A DNA stretch of 64,000 bases from UBA9676 sp963741615 (GTDB lineage: Bacteria > Actinomycetota > Actinomycetes > Streptosporangiales > Streptosporangiaceae), in NCBI GenBank assembly GCA_963741615.1, contig CAVUIU010000024.1, positions 117,481 through 181,480 of the forward strand, given 5' to 3'. Of this stretch, positions 16,189-24,373 are shown piece after piece. Position 1 is the first letter of the stretch; the number at the start of each line of letters is the position of its first letter. Below the pieces are notes generated by a model. It had not been told where the DNA came from. It saw only the letters and a list, made by a program, of their open reading frames with translations, and ran no database searches. The position numbers and the translations under genes were made by a program.

Positions 16189-17280
16189 TCAGGCCCCGAC
16201 GCCGCGGTTCAGCGGCATCGAGTAGGTCTCCTCCCGGAGCCGCAGGTGCGTGGCCGGGTCCTCGCCCTCGCGGAGCCCGGCGGGCACGTCCATCCCGATG
16301 TCCTCCCAGTTGCGGTTGGCCTGGACCTGGATGGACGCGATGTGCTCGGGCAGCATGTGGCCGAACCGGCCCTGCATGGCCAGGTAGTCGGTGACCGGGC
16401 GCTGCACCGGCGGGTGGAAGTAGTGGTACTTGCGTTCCTCGGGGTCGTATTCCCACACCGGGAACAGCCCGGCTTCCACGACCCGGCGGCCGATCTCGAC
16501 CGTCATCGAGGTCTGGTAGACCCAGCCCTTCTGGCACGGCGTGAAGCAGTGCATGAACGCGGCACCGTGGCGGTTGAGGCCTTTGCGGGTCTTGTTCATC
16601 AGGTCAACCGGGTAGCCGACCGTGGTGGTGGCCACATAGCAGTGCGGGTGCCCCTCGGCCATCATCTTGGCCAGGTTCTTGGGCGGCAGCGACTTCCCTT
16701 CCGGGATCGCCTTGCCGAAGGGCGTGAACGTGGTCATGCTCGCGTACGGGGTGGTGGGCGAGACCTGGATGCCGGTATTGGCGTAGCACTCGTTGTCGTA
16801 GCAGATGAACAAGGCGTCGTGGTTGCGGTACAGGGCGCCGGAGATCGAGCCGAGCCCGATGTCGGACGCGCTGCCGTCGCCGGCCATGACGATGATGTTC
16901 GGGTACGGGCCGGGGTGACGCCCCTTGCGGATCAGCGCCTCGTACCCGGCCGCGACGCCGGCGGTGAAGGAGCCACCACTGGCGATCGGCGTGTGCGCCC
17001 AGGGCACGGTGTAGGGGGTGCACAGGTAGGTCGAGTTCGCCACGTACATGCAGCCGGTCGGCCCGGCCACGACGGTGTCCTGGCCGGCCGCCTTGAGCAC
17101 CCACCGGTACTCGATCGCGGGCCCGCAGCCAGCGCAGGTGCGGTGCCCGGCCTGATAGGGGTCCTCGTCGGGGAGTTCGGGCAGGTAATGGCGGTCACGG
17201 CCGGCTTCGTCGCTGGTCGCCGCGGCGCGGCCTTCCTCCTCCACCAGCGGGAGGTGCTGGCGGATCACTTCCTTAGCCAT
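16189..17280 (-). CDS. 2-oxoacid:acceptor oxidoreductase beta subunit (ThDP- and Fe-S-binding)
   Basis: A 363-residue catalytic subunit of the pyruvate:ferredoxin oxidoreductase superfamily. The thiamine-diphosphate/Mg motif is GDGSASDIGLGSISGALYRN (Gly134 onward) with the downstream Asn in YDNECYANTG. Cysteines for the proximal [4Fe-4S] cluster are CAGCG (Cys49, Cys52), PTGC (Cys77) and one in HCFTPCQKGW. With the alpha subunit it would cleave a 2-oxoacid, giving CO2 and reducing equivalents. It is 36 bp downstream of alpha. The alpha motif and the OFA transporter point to oxalate, not pyruvate, as substrate (inference). Confidence 0.88.
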   Translation of the reverse strand: MAKEVIRQHLPLVEEEGRAAATSDEAGRDRHYLPELPDEDPYQAGHRTCAGCGPAIEYRWVLKAAGQDTVVAGPTGCMYVANSTYLCTPYTVPWAHTPIASGGSFTAGVAAGYEALIRKGRHPGPYPNIIVMAGDGSASDIGLGSISGALYRNHDALFICYDNECYANTGIQVSPTTPYASMTTFTPFGKAIPEGKSLPPKNLAKMMAEGHPHCYVATTTVGYPVDLMNKTRKGLNRHGAAFMHCFTPCQKGWVYQTSMTVEIGRRVVEAGLFPVWEYDPEERKYHYFHPPVQRPVTDYLAMQGRFGHMLPEHIASIQVQANRNWEDIGMDVPAGLREGEDPATHLRLREETYSMPLNRGVGA

Positions 17281-17316
17281 CAGCGGGCTCCTTGTGCTGT
17301 GCCGTGGGAGGGGCAG

Positions 17317-18600
17317 TCATGCTTCGAATCCGACCCAGTGCGCGGGCTTTTCGACGTGGCCCTGCGCCAGGGCCTGGGTGAGCTTGCCGGCCATCCACTC
17401 GAACTCGGCCGCGGGAACGGTCTCGCCGCCGAGCCCGGCCATGAACGAGGTCACCAGCGGGCGGTTTTCCGCGTAGTACAGGGCGCCGGTCACGTCCGGC
17501 GCGAGGATGCCGCCGTAGGTCGATCCGCCCAGGCCCAGGTTGGTCTCCACCACGCCGACGGCCCTGACGCCGCGCAGGGCGGCGCGCAGGTCGTCGCTGG
17601 GGAACGGGCGGATCCACAGCAGCCGGGCCATCCCGATCTTCACGCCGCGCTCCCGCAGCAGCCTGATCGCGGCCCGGCAGGTGACGGCGTGACCGCCGGA
17701 GATGACGATCGCGATGTCGGCGTCCTCCAGCATGTACTCCTCGACGAAATGCGGGTAATGCAGGCCGAACGCGCCGCCGAACTCGTCGGTCTTCTCCCGG
17801 ATGACCGGGATCGCGTCCTCCATCGCCCGGGCCCGCTCGAGCTGGAGCGGCGGTCCCTGCGAAGGGTGGATCTGCGGGCCGTGCGAGACGGGCCTGCGCG
17901 GGTCGAGCGGGAACGGCAGCCGGTACGGCGGCAGGTAGGCGTCCACCTGCGCGGCACTGGGCATCTCCACCTCGCCCGCGATGTGGGAGACGAAGTACCC
18001 GTCCTGCACCACCATCTGCGGCAGCAGCACCCGCGGGTCCTCACCGATGGCGTAGGCGATCAGGGTCTTGTCGAAGACCTCCTGCGGGGTCGCGGCCCAG
18101 CCCATCAGCCAGCCCATGTCCCGGGTGCACAGCGCGTCGGTGTGCTCGGAGCCGAAGTCGCCCGGCGGGTCCAGGGTGCGGTCGGCGATGGACATGTGAA
18201 CCGGGATCCGGGCGCCGGAGATGATCGAGTACATCTCGTAGGCGTAGGTCACGCCGACGCCGGAGGATCCGGTGAAGGCCCGCGCGCCGCACGATCCGGC
18301 GCCGAACGCCGCCGACAGCTGGGAGTGCTCGCCGTCGGTCACCATGTACTCGGCATCCAGGATCCCGTCGGCGACGAACTGGGACAGGTTCATCATGATC
18401 GCGGTATAGGGCCTGATCGGGTACGCGGTGATGACATCGACGTTGGCGTACAGGGCCGCGTACGCCGCCGCGGCGCACCCGTTCAGCCGCTTGCGCGTCC
18501 CGGCCAGCTCGGCCAGCTTCTGCTCGCCGTCGGGCGTCCGGCTGCCGGGGCCGTAGCCGGGCTGCCCCGGCCAGCCACCTTCGACATGAACCGTGGTCAT
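17317..18600 (-). CDS. 2-oxoacid:acceptor oxidoreductase alpha subunit with YPIRP motif (candidate oxalate oxidoreductase)
   Basis: A 427-residue subunit containing the pyrimidine-binding and transketolase-C-like domains of the PFOR superfamily. Conserved segments include TDGEHSQLSAAFGAGSCGARAFTGSSGVG and IADRTLDPPGDFGSEHTD (Arg141). The substrate-pocket motif that reads YPITP in pyruvate enzymes is YPIRP here (Tyr60-Pro64, Arg63 encoded by AGG at 18412-18414). As I recall, the same Thr-to-Arg change marks the structurally studied oxalate oxidoreductase of Moorella thermoacetica, where the extra positive charge holds the second carboxylate. Start ATG at 18600, four bases after the flavoprotein stop, so translation is tightly coupled. 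Confidence 0.88.
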   Translation of the reverse strand: MTTVHVEGGWPGQPGYGPGSRTPDGEQKLAELAGTRKRLNGCAAAAYAALYANVDVITAYPIRPYTAIMMNLSQFVADGILDAEYMVTDGEHSQLSAAFGAGSCGARAFTGSSGVGVTYAYEMYSIISGARIPVHMSIADRTLDPPGDFGSEHTDALCTRDMGWLMGWAATPQEVFDKTLIAYAIGEDPRVLLPQMVVQDGYFVSHIAGEVEMPSAAQVDAYLPPYRLPFPLDPRRPVSHGPQIHPSQGPPLQLERARAMEDAIPVIREKTDEFGGAFGLHYPHFVEEYMLEDADIAIVISGGHAVTCRAAIRLLRERGVKIGMARLLWIRPFPSDDLRAALRGVRAVGVVETNLGLGGSTYGGILAPDVTGALYYAENRPLVTSFMAGLGGETVPAAEFEWMAGKLTQALAQGHVEKPAHWVGFEA

Positions 18601-18604
18601 GGCC

Positions 18605-20554
18605 TCACCCCGGGATTTCCGTTTGGCTGTGTGTGCTCTTGCTTGGCTGTGTGGTGCGCTTGCTCGGCTCGGGCGCGGGATTGGCCGGCCGGGTCGCGCG
18701 GTGGCCGTCGCCGTCCGGCGCCGTGCGGGCGGCGTCGTACTCGGCGATGGTCTCCTCGATCAGCTGGCGGGTGAACGCCGACTGCTCGGCGTGCGCCCCG
18801 TCGTAAGGCGCGAACGCGGTCTCCATCCGGGTGACGTCCGCCGGGTCGTCGAAGTCCATTTCCGGGACCTTCTCCAGGCAGCCGGTGGGGCATTCCTGAA
18901 CGCAGACCAGGCACCCCTTGCAGTAGGTGGTGCGGATCGTGTAATGCCCGTTCTCACGCGTGTCGCGCATGACGCTCACGTCCGGGCAGACGATATAGCA
19001 GTTGTCGCAGCCGTTGCAGACCCCGCAGCTCATGCACCGGTCGGCCTCCGCGACCGCCTGCTCACGGCTGTAGGCCAGGGTGACCTCCACGGTCTGGCTG
19101 CGGCGGCGCTGTTCGGCGGGGGTGAGCGGGGCCTCGATCCGCGGGGCGTGCCGGAAGTAGGCCGCGTTCAGGCCCTCGTACGGCATGACCTCGACCTCCG
19201 GTTCCGGGCCGAGCGCCTGCGCGGTGAGCACGCGGTCGATGTCGCGTGCCGCCCGCTTGCCGTCGCCGAGCGCGTCGACCACCATCGACGGGCCGCGCAT
19301 GACGTCGCCGCCGACGAACACGTTGCCCTCGACCCGGCCGTGCTGGTCGGCGGTGATGACGCCGCGGTCGCTGAGGTGACCGGGCAGCCACTCCAGCTGC
19401 TGCACCTGCCCGATGGCGATCAGGATGGTGTCGCAGGTGACCTCGCGCTCGGTGCCGGGGACCAGCTCCGGCCGGACGCCGCCGTGGGCGTCCTTGCTGA
19501 GCCGGGCCTCGCAGACCACCGCGCCGGTGACCTGGCCGCCGGCCGACAGCACCTTGACCAGGGCGGTGTTCGGCGCGAAGGCGACCCCCTCGTCCTTGGC
19601 CTGCGCCAGGTCCTCGGGGACGATGAGCAGCTCGTCCGCGGACTCCAGCGACACGATGAACGCCTCGCCGCCGCCGAGACGGATGGCACTGCGGGCCGCG
19701 TCGGACGCGGTGTTCCCGCCGCCGATCGCGAGCACCCGGCGGCCGACCTTGACCGGGCGCCCCAGGCCGGCCTCGCGCAGGAACTCCAGCGCCCCGGTCA
19801 CCCCGCGTGACTCGATCCCCTCGACCGGCAGGCGCAGGCCGATGTCCTGGCCCAGGGCGAGGAATGTGGCCGGGTAGGAGCGCAGCTCCTCCCAGCTGAT
19901 GTCGCGCCCGGCCCGCACGCCGCAACGGATCTCGATCCCGCCCAGCGCGGTCAGCTTGGCGATCTCGGCATCCAGCACCTCTTCCGGCAGATGCCAGGCG
20001 GGGATGCCGGCCCGCAGCATCCCGCCCGGCTGCTGGAGCGCCTCGAAGATCACGCTTGCATAGCCGCGCCGGCGCAGGTGGTAGGCGCAGGCGAGGCCGG
20101 CCGGGCCGGAACCGACGATCGCCACGGTGGTGCCGTTCAGCGGGGGGAGGGTCTTCTTGATCGGGTCTTCCGGCAGGGCGAGGCCGTAGTCGCCGAGGAA
20201 GCGCTCCACGCTGCGGATGCCGATCGGCTCGTCGTGCTCGGCCCGGTTGCAGGCCGTCTCACACGGGTGGTAGCACACCCGCCCGGTGACCGACGGCATC
20301 GGGTTGTCCTCAAGGATCGTGACGTATCCGTCGAGGTAGCGGTCGTGCTTGACGTAGTCCAGGTACTTCTGGATCTGCTCGCCGGTCGGGCACGCGTTGT
20401 TGCAGGGTGGCGTCTTGTCGCGGTAAACGGGCCGGTAGAACCGGAAGTTGCCGGTCGGGAAGAGCCGCTGCCCTTCCTTCTCGGTCGGCGGCGGGGTCAC
20501 CCCGGCGATCGGCAGCTGCAGATGCGGCGGGATCCGGGTGCCGCGGACGGACAT
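18605..20554 (-). CDS. GltD-like FAD/NAD(P) oxidoreductase fused to a two-[4Fe-4S] ferredoxin domain
   Basis: A 649-residue electron-transfer subunit. The N-terminal Cys-rich domain (CNNACPTGEQ at 51-60, CYHPCETACNR at 94-104) and the FAD motif VAIVGSGPAGLACA (about 144-157) with NAD(P) motif LAIGGGNTASDAA match the small subunit of glutamate synthase and related diaphorases. The C-terminal part adds a ferredoxin with two cluster motifs, CMSCGVCNGCDNC and CKGCLVCVQECP, the equivalent of the delta subunit of 2-oxoacid oxidoreductases. The fusion would pass electrons from oxoacid cleavage to NAD(P)+. A low-complexity tail ends the protein. It sits between the gamma and alpha genes. Confidence 0.88.
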   Translation of the reverse strand: MSVRGTRIPPHLQLPIAGVTPPPTEKEGQRLFPTGNFRFYRPVYRDKTPPCNNACPTGEQIQKYLDYVKHDRYLDGYVTILEDNPMPSVTGRVCYHPCETACNRAEHDEPIGIRSVERFLGDYGLALPEDPIKKTLPPLNGTTVAIVGSGPAGLACAYHLRRRGYASVIFEALQQPGGMLRAGIPAWHLPEEVLDAEIAKLTALGGIEIRCGVRAGRDISWEELRSYPATFLALGQDIGLRLPVEGIESRGVTGALEFLREAGLGRPVKVGRRVLAIGGGNTASDAARSAIRLGGGEAFIVSLESADELLIVPEDLAQAKDEGVAFAPNTALVKVLSAGGQVTGAVVCEARLSKDAHGGVRPELVPGTEREVTCDTILIAIGQVQQLEWLPGHLSDRGVITADQHGRVEGNVFVGGDVMRGPSMVVDALGDGKRAARDIDRVLTAQALGPEPEVEVMPYEGLNAAYFRHAPRIEAPLTPAEQRRRSQTVEVTLAYSREQAVAEADRCMSCGVCNGCDNCYIVCPDVSVMRDTRENGHYTIRTTYCKGCLVCVQECPTGCLEKVPEMDFDDPADVTRMETAFAPYDGAHAEQSAFTRQLIEETIAEYDAARTAPDGDGHRATRPANPAPEPSKRTTQPSKSTHSQTEIPG

Positions 20555-20571
20555 GAGGCCTCCTCGCTGGG

Positions 20572-21282
20572 TCAGCCGGTGGACGCGGTGTGGGGGGCGG
20601 TAACCTGCCCGTCCGGCGGTCCCGACGGCGCGGTGAAGTCCACCACCGCGTGCTGGGCGGCACCGCGCATCATGGCGTCCCGGTCGGCCACCTGGTCGGC
20701 GACCGCCTCCAGCGGCAGCTCACCGGTGGCGGCGGTCAGTGCGCCGATCAACGGGGCGGCGATGCCCATCCCGATCGCCAGCCGTTCCTCCGCACCTTCG
20801 GTGGACATCCGGTCGAGCGCCAGCTCGGAGAGGCTGCGGACGAACATCCACGGGCTGCGGCCGCTCTGGTCGGCCAGCCCCACCGCGTCCACCACCACGA
20901 ACTTGGCGATCTTGGACTTCATCTCGTCGGGCAGGAATGTGAGCAGGTAGGCAGGGTCGCGCACGGAATTGACGACGACGACGCCGCCCCGGTCGGGTGT
21001 CCCGCGCAGGAAGTTGACCGCCTTGATGATCGTCTCCTCGACCAGGACCACCCAGTCCGGGTGCGGGTTCTCATAGACGAAGCGGTCCACGATCGGCGAG
21101 TCGCCGAACCGCGCATACCGGCGGACCAGGCAGTTCGTCCGGTCCGGGTCGTCCACGTAATCACTGACGTTGTCGGCGTGGTAACCAAGTGCCCGGGCTG
21201 CCGCCGCGACGCAGGAGGAGACGTCGCGCGCCTCCTTGTCCATGATGATTCCGCGGGACCAGACCGTGAGCTCGTGGTACAC
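20572..21282 (-). CDS. 2-oxoacid:acceptor oxidoreductase gamma subunit
   Basis: A 236-residue protein of the POR gamma family, which binds between the alpha and beta subunits and can contact CoA in pyruvate enzymes. It begins with the typical WSRGIIMDKEARDVSSCVAAAARALGYH and has FVVVDAVGLADQSGRSPWMFVRSLSELAL. It is the first gene of the operon. The GTG start at 21282 is supported by GAGGAA eight bases upstream, and a promoter-like sequence lies about 45-70 bp upstream. If the enzyme handles oxalate, CoA would not be needed. Confidence 0.85.
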   Translation of the reverse strand: MYHELTVWSRGIIMDKEARDVSSCVAAAARALGYHADNVSDYVDDPDRTNCLVRRYARFGDSPIVDRFVYENPHPDWVVLVEETIIKAVNFLRGTPDRGGVVVVNSVRDPAYLLTFLPDEMKSKIAKFVVVDAVGLADQSGRSPWMFVRSLSELALDRMSTEGAEERLAIGMGIAAPLIGALTAATGELPLEAVADQVADRDAMMRGAAQHAVVDFTAPSGPPDGQVTAPHTASTG

Positions 21283-21326
21283 GTGGCCACTTCCTCACAT
21301 TGTATACCGTCGGCAGGATACTGCTC

Positions 21327-21354
21327 ATGCTAGACATGTAGCGGCTCACGTCAA
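21327..21354 (-). promoter_or_regulatory. Predicted sigma-70-type promoter of the 2-oxoacid oxidoreductase operon
   Basis: On the minus strand TTGACG (21349-21354) and TAGCAT (21327-21332) are separated by 16 bases, a fair match to TTGACA/TATAAT. The start would be about 40 bp before the GTG of the gamma gene. A GTATAC palindrome (21302-21307) lies between the predicted start site and the gene and could be an operator half, but that is speculative. Confidence 0.45.
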
Positions 21355-21433
21355 GGGGGATCGGCACCCGGCTACGGCACGTGAGGCTGGTCATCGGCTG
21401 GGGCATGTCGCTCGGAATCCCTGGCTGGCGCGC

Positions 21434-22075
21434 TCACAGGCCGGCCGGGAAGGTGAAGCCCCGCGGGGGAACGACCTTGCCGACATCGAGCTGGATCACC
21501 GCGTGCGGGGTGAGCTTGATCGAGCGCGGGTCGCCGGGGAAACGCCTGCCGTTGAGGAACGCCGTCACGTGCCCGGTCAGGTGACCGACCTGGGTGCTGC
21601 TCAGCGGCTGCCCCCACACGTCGAAGAACTGCCCGAGGGTGTAGACGCGCTGCGCCGGGGACTCGATGTGGATGACGCCGGTGGTGTCGTGAGTATGCAG
21701 CCAGTACAGGCACTTGCCACCCTCGACGAACCCGCTCACCACCTGCTGGGGCCCCGGGATGCCGATGCCGGCCGGGACCACCTGGCGGGCACCCGAGGCA
21801 TAGATCGTCAGGTGGGCGTGGATGTGGTAAGCGACCTGCTCGCTAGCCTGGCACGCGATACCGTCCACGGTGGCCCCGGTGGGCGCGCCGTGGACACCTT
21901 GTGCCGTCGTCCGCCCGCCCGTGAAGGCGACCACGGCCAGCACCACGATCGCGATCGCCGCCAGCGCCGCCGCGCCCCCCAGCGCGCGCAACCTGTTTCG
22001 CCGCGTACGCTCCTGCCGCCGCATTTCGGCGAGTTTCTGCTGAGCGCTGCGCGATTGACCGCGACGTTGTGACAT
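21434..22075 (-). CDS. Membrane-anchored protein with a His-rich extracytoplasmic domain
   Basis: A 213-residue protein. A basic cytoplasmic N-terminus with a short coiled-coil-like stretch (SAQQKLAEMRRQERTRRNRLR) precedes one transmembrane helix (AALAAIAIVVLAVVAF). The external part contains two conspicuous His motifs, AYHIHAHLTIYASG and WLHTHDTTGVIHIESP, plus two Cys. The spacing suggests metal binding, but I know no characterised member of this actinobacterial family. The start at 22075 has a purine-rich site (AAAGAGAG) upstream. It is divergent from the Pro-rich protein at 22353. Confidence 0.7.
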   Translation of the reverse strand: MSQRRGQSRSAQQKLAEMRRQERTRRNRLRALGGAAALAAIAIVVLAVVAFTGGRTTAQGVHGAPTGATVDGIACQASEQVAYHIHAHLTIYASGARQVVPAGIGIPGPQQVVSGFVEGGKCLYWLHTHDTTGVIHIESPAQRVYTLGQFFDVWGQPLSSTQVGHLTGHVTAFLNGRRFPGDPRSIKLTPHAVIQLDVGKVVPPRGFTFPAGL

Positions 22076-22185
22076 CGGGCTCTCTTTCCGGTGCGGCCGG
22101 AACGGCCAGCGCAACAGCGCGCCCCGTCCCTCACGCAGAGGTTAGAACATGCCCGGGACCGGTTCGGGCGCGACGGGGCCGGCCC

Positions 22186-22226
22186 CGGGCCGACCTCGGG
22201 CCGACCCCGGGCCGACCTCGGGTCGG
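22186..22226. repeat. 11-bp tandem repeat
   Basis: The unit CGGGCCGACCT occurs three times (one copy ending CCC) plus a partial fourth, in the divergent promoter region between the genes at 22075 and 22353. Confidence 0.85.
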
Positions 22227-22300
22227 CGCGGGCGCGGGTTGACCGGGCACCGTCAACCAGGTAGCGGCGCCTCTCCCGGATGCCGCATGATGTAGTGATT

Positions 22301-22350
22301 TCGCTCTGCCGGAAGAAGAGGGATCTCGCTCTGCCGGACGAAGAGGGGAA
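22301..22350. repeat. 25-bp direct repeat carrying the ribosome-binding site
   Basis: TCGCTCTGCCGGAAGAAGAG (22301) and TCGCTCTGCCGGACGAAGAG (22326) are two copies with a 25-bp period. The second supplies the GAGGGGAAG ribosome site of the gene starting at 22353, so the repeat is a duplicated leader segment. Confidence 0.85.
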
Positions 22351-22352
22351 GC

Positions 22353-24368
22353 ATGAGAGACGGAGGATCGCGGGAGCCGGCCGCGCACCGGCGGCACGCA
22401 TCCTCCGACGACCCGGGCACGGATCCGCGGCGCGACCCGGGAACCGTTCCAGGTCGGGGCGTTCCGGGCCGGGGGGTTGCGGATCGGGGGGCTCCGGGCC
22501 GGGGGGTTGCGGCCACCGATCCTCTGACCGATCCCCGGTCGCGCTCGCGCGATCCGCGGGTGGGGCCACGGGATGATCTTCGGGGTGATCCACGGGTGGG
22601 GCCGGGTCCTGAGCCGCGGTCACGCTCTGGCGTCCGGCCGGGGACAGATCCGCGGGGTTATCCGCAGCCGGGGCAGCGTGGCGATCCGCGGGGCGATCCA
22701 CGGGTGGGGCCGGGTCCTGGCCTGCGGTCGCGCCCTGGTGCCCGGCCGGGGACAGATCCGCGGGGTTACCCGCAGTCGGGGCCCCGCAGCGATCCCCGGA
22801 GCGATCCACGGGGAGGGCCGCGGTCTGATCCCCAGGGCGATCTGCGGTTCAGGCCACGTACGGATCCACGGGGTTATCCGCAGACAGGGCCGGATACCGG
22901 TCCCTGGGGCTACCCGCAGACCGGTCCCCGCAGTGGGCCGCAAACAGGGCCGCCCAGCGGTCCCTGGGGTGATTCCCGGGCGGGGCCAGGGTCTGACTCA
23001 CGGCCGGGACCCGGGCCGGACCCGCGATCGCGGGCTGGCGCCCGGTCGGGGCCGGATCCGCGGCTGGGCGCGCGGTCAGGCCCGGGGACCGATCCGCGGC
23101 TCGCGTCACAGCCCGGTCCCGGAGCCGGCCCGCGGCAGCCGCGGACCCCCGACGCGGCGCCCGGCTCCCCGGCCGGCCCCCAGTTCGGACCGCGGCCATG
23201 GTCGGGCCCGCAGCCGGGTCTGGCTGATCCACGGTCACGTCCCGGCGGCGGCCGCCATGCCGATCCGGGCGGCGGCGCGCGCTTGCGCCCCGGACCGGCT
23301 CTGGGCCGGGACCCTCGCACGCCCCCCGCTCCCGGTGGCACCCGCAGCGGGCAGCTCTACCAGCGCCCGGGTACCGGTGGCCCGGGTGTCAGCGGCCCTG
23401 CAAGCAGTGGTCCGGGCGCCAGCCAGCCCGGAGGCCGAGCGCCCGGAGGCCGAGGACCAGGACACCGAAGGCCGGGCCGGGAGAGCATGGACCTCGAGGG
23501 CGGCCGGGACCGGGAGGGTAGCCCGGATCGCGAGGTCGGCCGGGAGCGCCACGCGAGGCACCGGCCCTATCCGGATGAAGCGCCCGACGTGGGAAGCCCA
23601 CCGGAGACCGTCGGCTACGACCAGCCCGGTCCGGGTCAGCCGTATCGGCGTGGCCCGGCTCCCGGGCCCAGACAGGGCGGCGAGCAGGACACCGCTGGCC
23701 GCCTCGGCCGGGCAGGGCGGCCAGGTCCGCAGCTGGCAGCGGCCGGTGGTGGAATGTCACGCTCTCGGGGCACCTCTTCCGGCCGGGGCGGGCTGAGGAG
23801 CGGGCGTGGGTCACGGGTCTGGCTGTGGGTGACCGGAGGCGCGCTGGCCGTGGGCGCGGCCGCGGTGACCGTCGCCGCGCTGGTGCTGGGCGGCAGCAAG
23901 CCGGTGCATGCCCTCGTGACACCGGCCCGGCTTGGCGCGTTTGTCCGCAGGCCCCAGCTCGAGCAGCAGATGCACGCGAAGGACCTGCAGCAGCAGGTCG
24001 TCGCCAGGAGCGCCGGCCAGGCCAGCGATGTGGTCGATGCGGTATATGAGGACAACTCGGGCGTATCCGGGGGCACCGGCCCGCAGGTGATCCTTTTCAT
24101 CGGTGGCAACCTGTCGGGGGCCTCACCCAGCGGCTACATCGCCAGCTTCACCCGCCAGCTCAAGGGTGTGCAGCACACCAGCGCGGGCAGTCTGGGCGGG
24201 CAGGCAGCCTGCGTCAACGCACAGGCCAACGTGGCGGGAAGCGTGGCGCTGTGCACCTGGGCGGACAACGACACGTTCGGCGTCGTGGCCTCACCCACCA
24301 TGGACGCGGCGCAGCTGGGAGCCCAGATGCGCACGATCCGTCCCCTGGTCGAGCACTCGGCCAGATAG
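22353..24368 (+). CDS. Large membrane protein with a disordered Arg/Asp/Pro/Gly-repeat region
   Basis: A 671-residue protein in three parts. Residues 1-485 are almost entirely Arg, Asp, Pro, Gly and Ser, built from degenerate repeats such as GDPRGDPRVGPGP and TDPRGYPQSGP, and must be disordered. One transmembrane helix follows (about 488-512). The last 160 residues form an extracytoplasmic domain (LVTPARLGAFVRRPQLEQQM, PQVILFIGGNLSG, two Cys near ACVNAQ and ALCTWAD). Start ATG 22353 has GAGGGGAAG just upstream. Function unknown. The layout, a long cytoplasmic disordered arm with a small external domain, recurs in actinobacterial membrane proteins. Confidence 0.75.
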   Translation: MRDGGSREPAAHRRHASSDDPGTDPRRDPGTVPGRGVPGRGVADRGAPGRGVAATDPLTDPRSRSRDPRVGPRDDLRGDPRVGPGPEPRSRSGVRPGTDPRGYPQPGQRGDPRGDPRVGPGPGLRSRPGARPGTDPRGYPQSGPRSDPRSDPRGGPRSDPQGDLRFRPRTDPRGYPQTGPDTGPWGYPQTGPRSGPQTGPPSGPWGDSRAGPGSDSRPGPGPDPRSRAGARSGPDPRLGARSGPGTDPRLASQPGPGAGPRQPRTPDAAPGSPAGPQFGPRPWSGPQPGLADPRSRPGGGRHADPGGGARLRPGPALGRDPRTPPAPGGTRSGQLYQRPGTGGPGVSGPASSGPGASQPGGRAPGGRGPGHRRPGRESMDLEGGRDREGSPDREVGRERHARHRPYPDEAPDVGSPPETVGYDQPGPGQPYRRGPAPGPRQGGEQDTAGRLGRAGRPGPQLAAAGGGMSRSRGTSSGRGGLRSGRGSRVWLWVTGGALAVGAAAVTVAALVLGGSKPVHALVTPARLGAFVRRPQLEQQMHAKDLQQQVVARSAGQASDVVDAVYEDNSGVSGGTGPQVILFIGGNLSGASPSGYIASFTRQLKGVQHTSAGSLGGQAACVNAQANVAGSVALCTWADNDTFGVVASPTMDAAQLGAQMRTIRPLVEHSAR

Positions 24369-24373
24369 GTCCG

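Noticed and set aside
16246..18774. Open frame of about 840 codons on the plus strand
   Set aside because: It is antisense to the alpha and beta oxidoreductase subunits, whose motifs are unambiguous on the other strand.
22353..23560. CRISPR array in the repetitive stretch
   Set aside because: The repeats are short, degenerate and contiguous, with no spacers of uniform length, and they translate in frame as part of a disordered protein arm. No cas genes are present.
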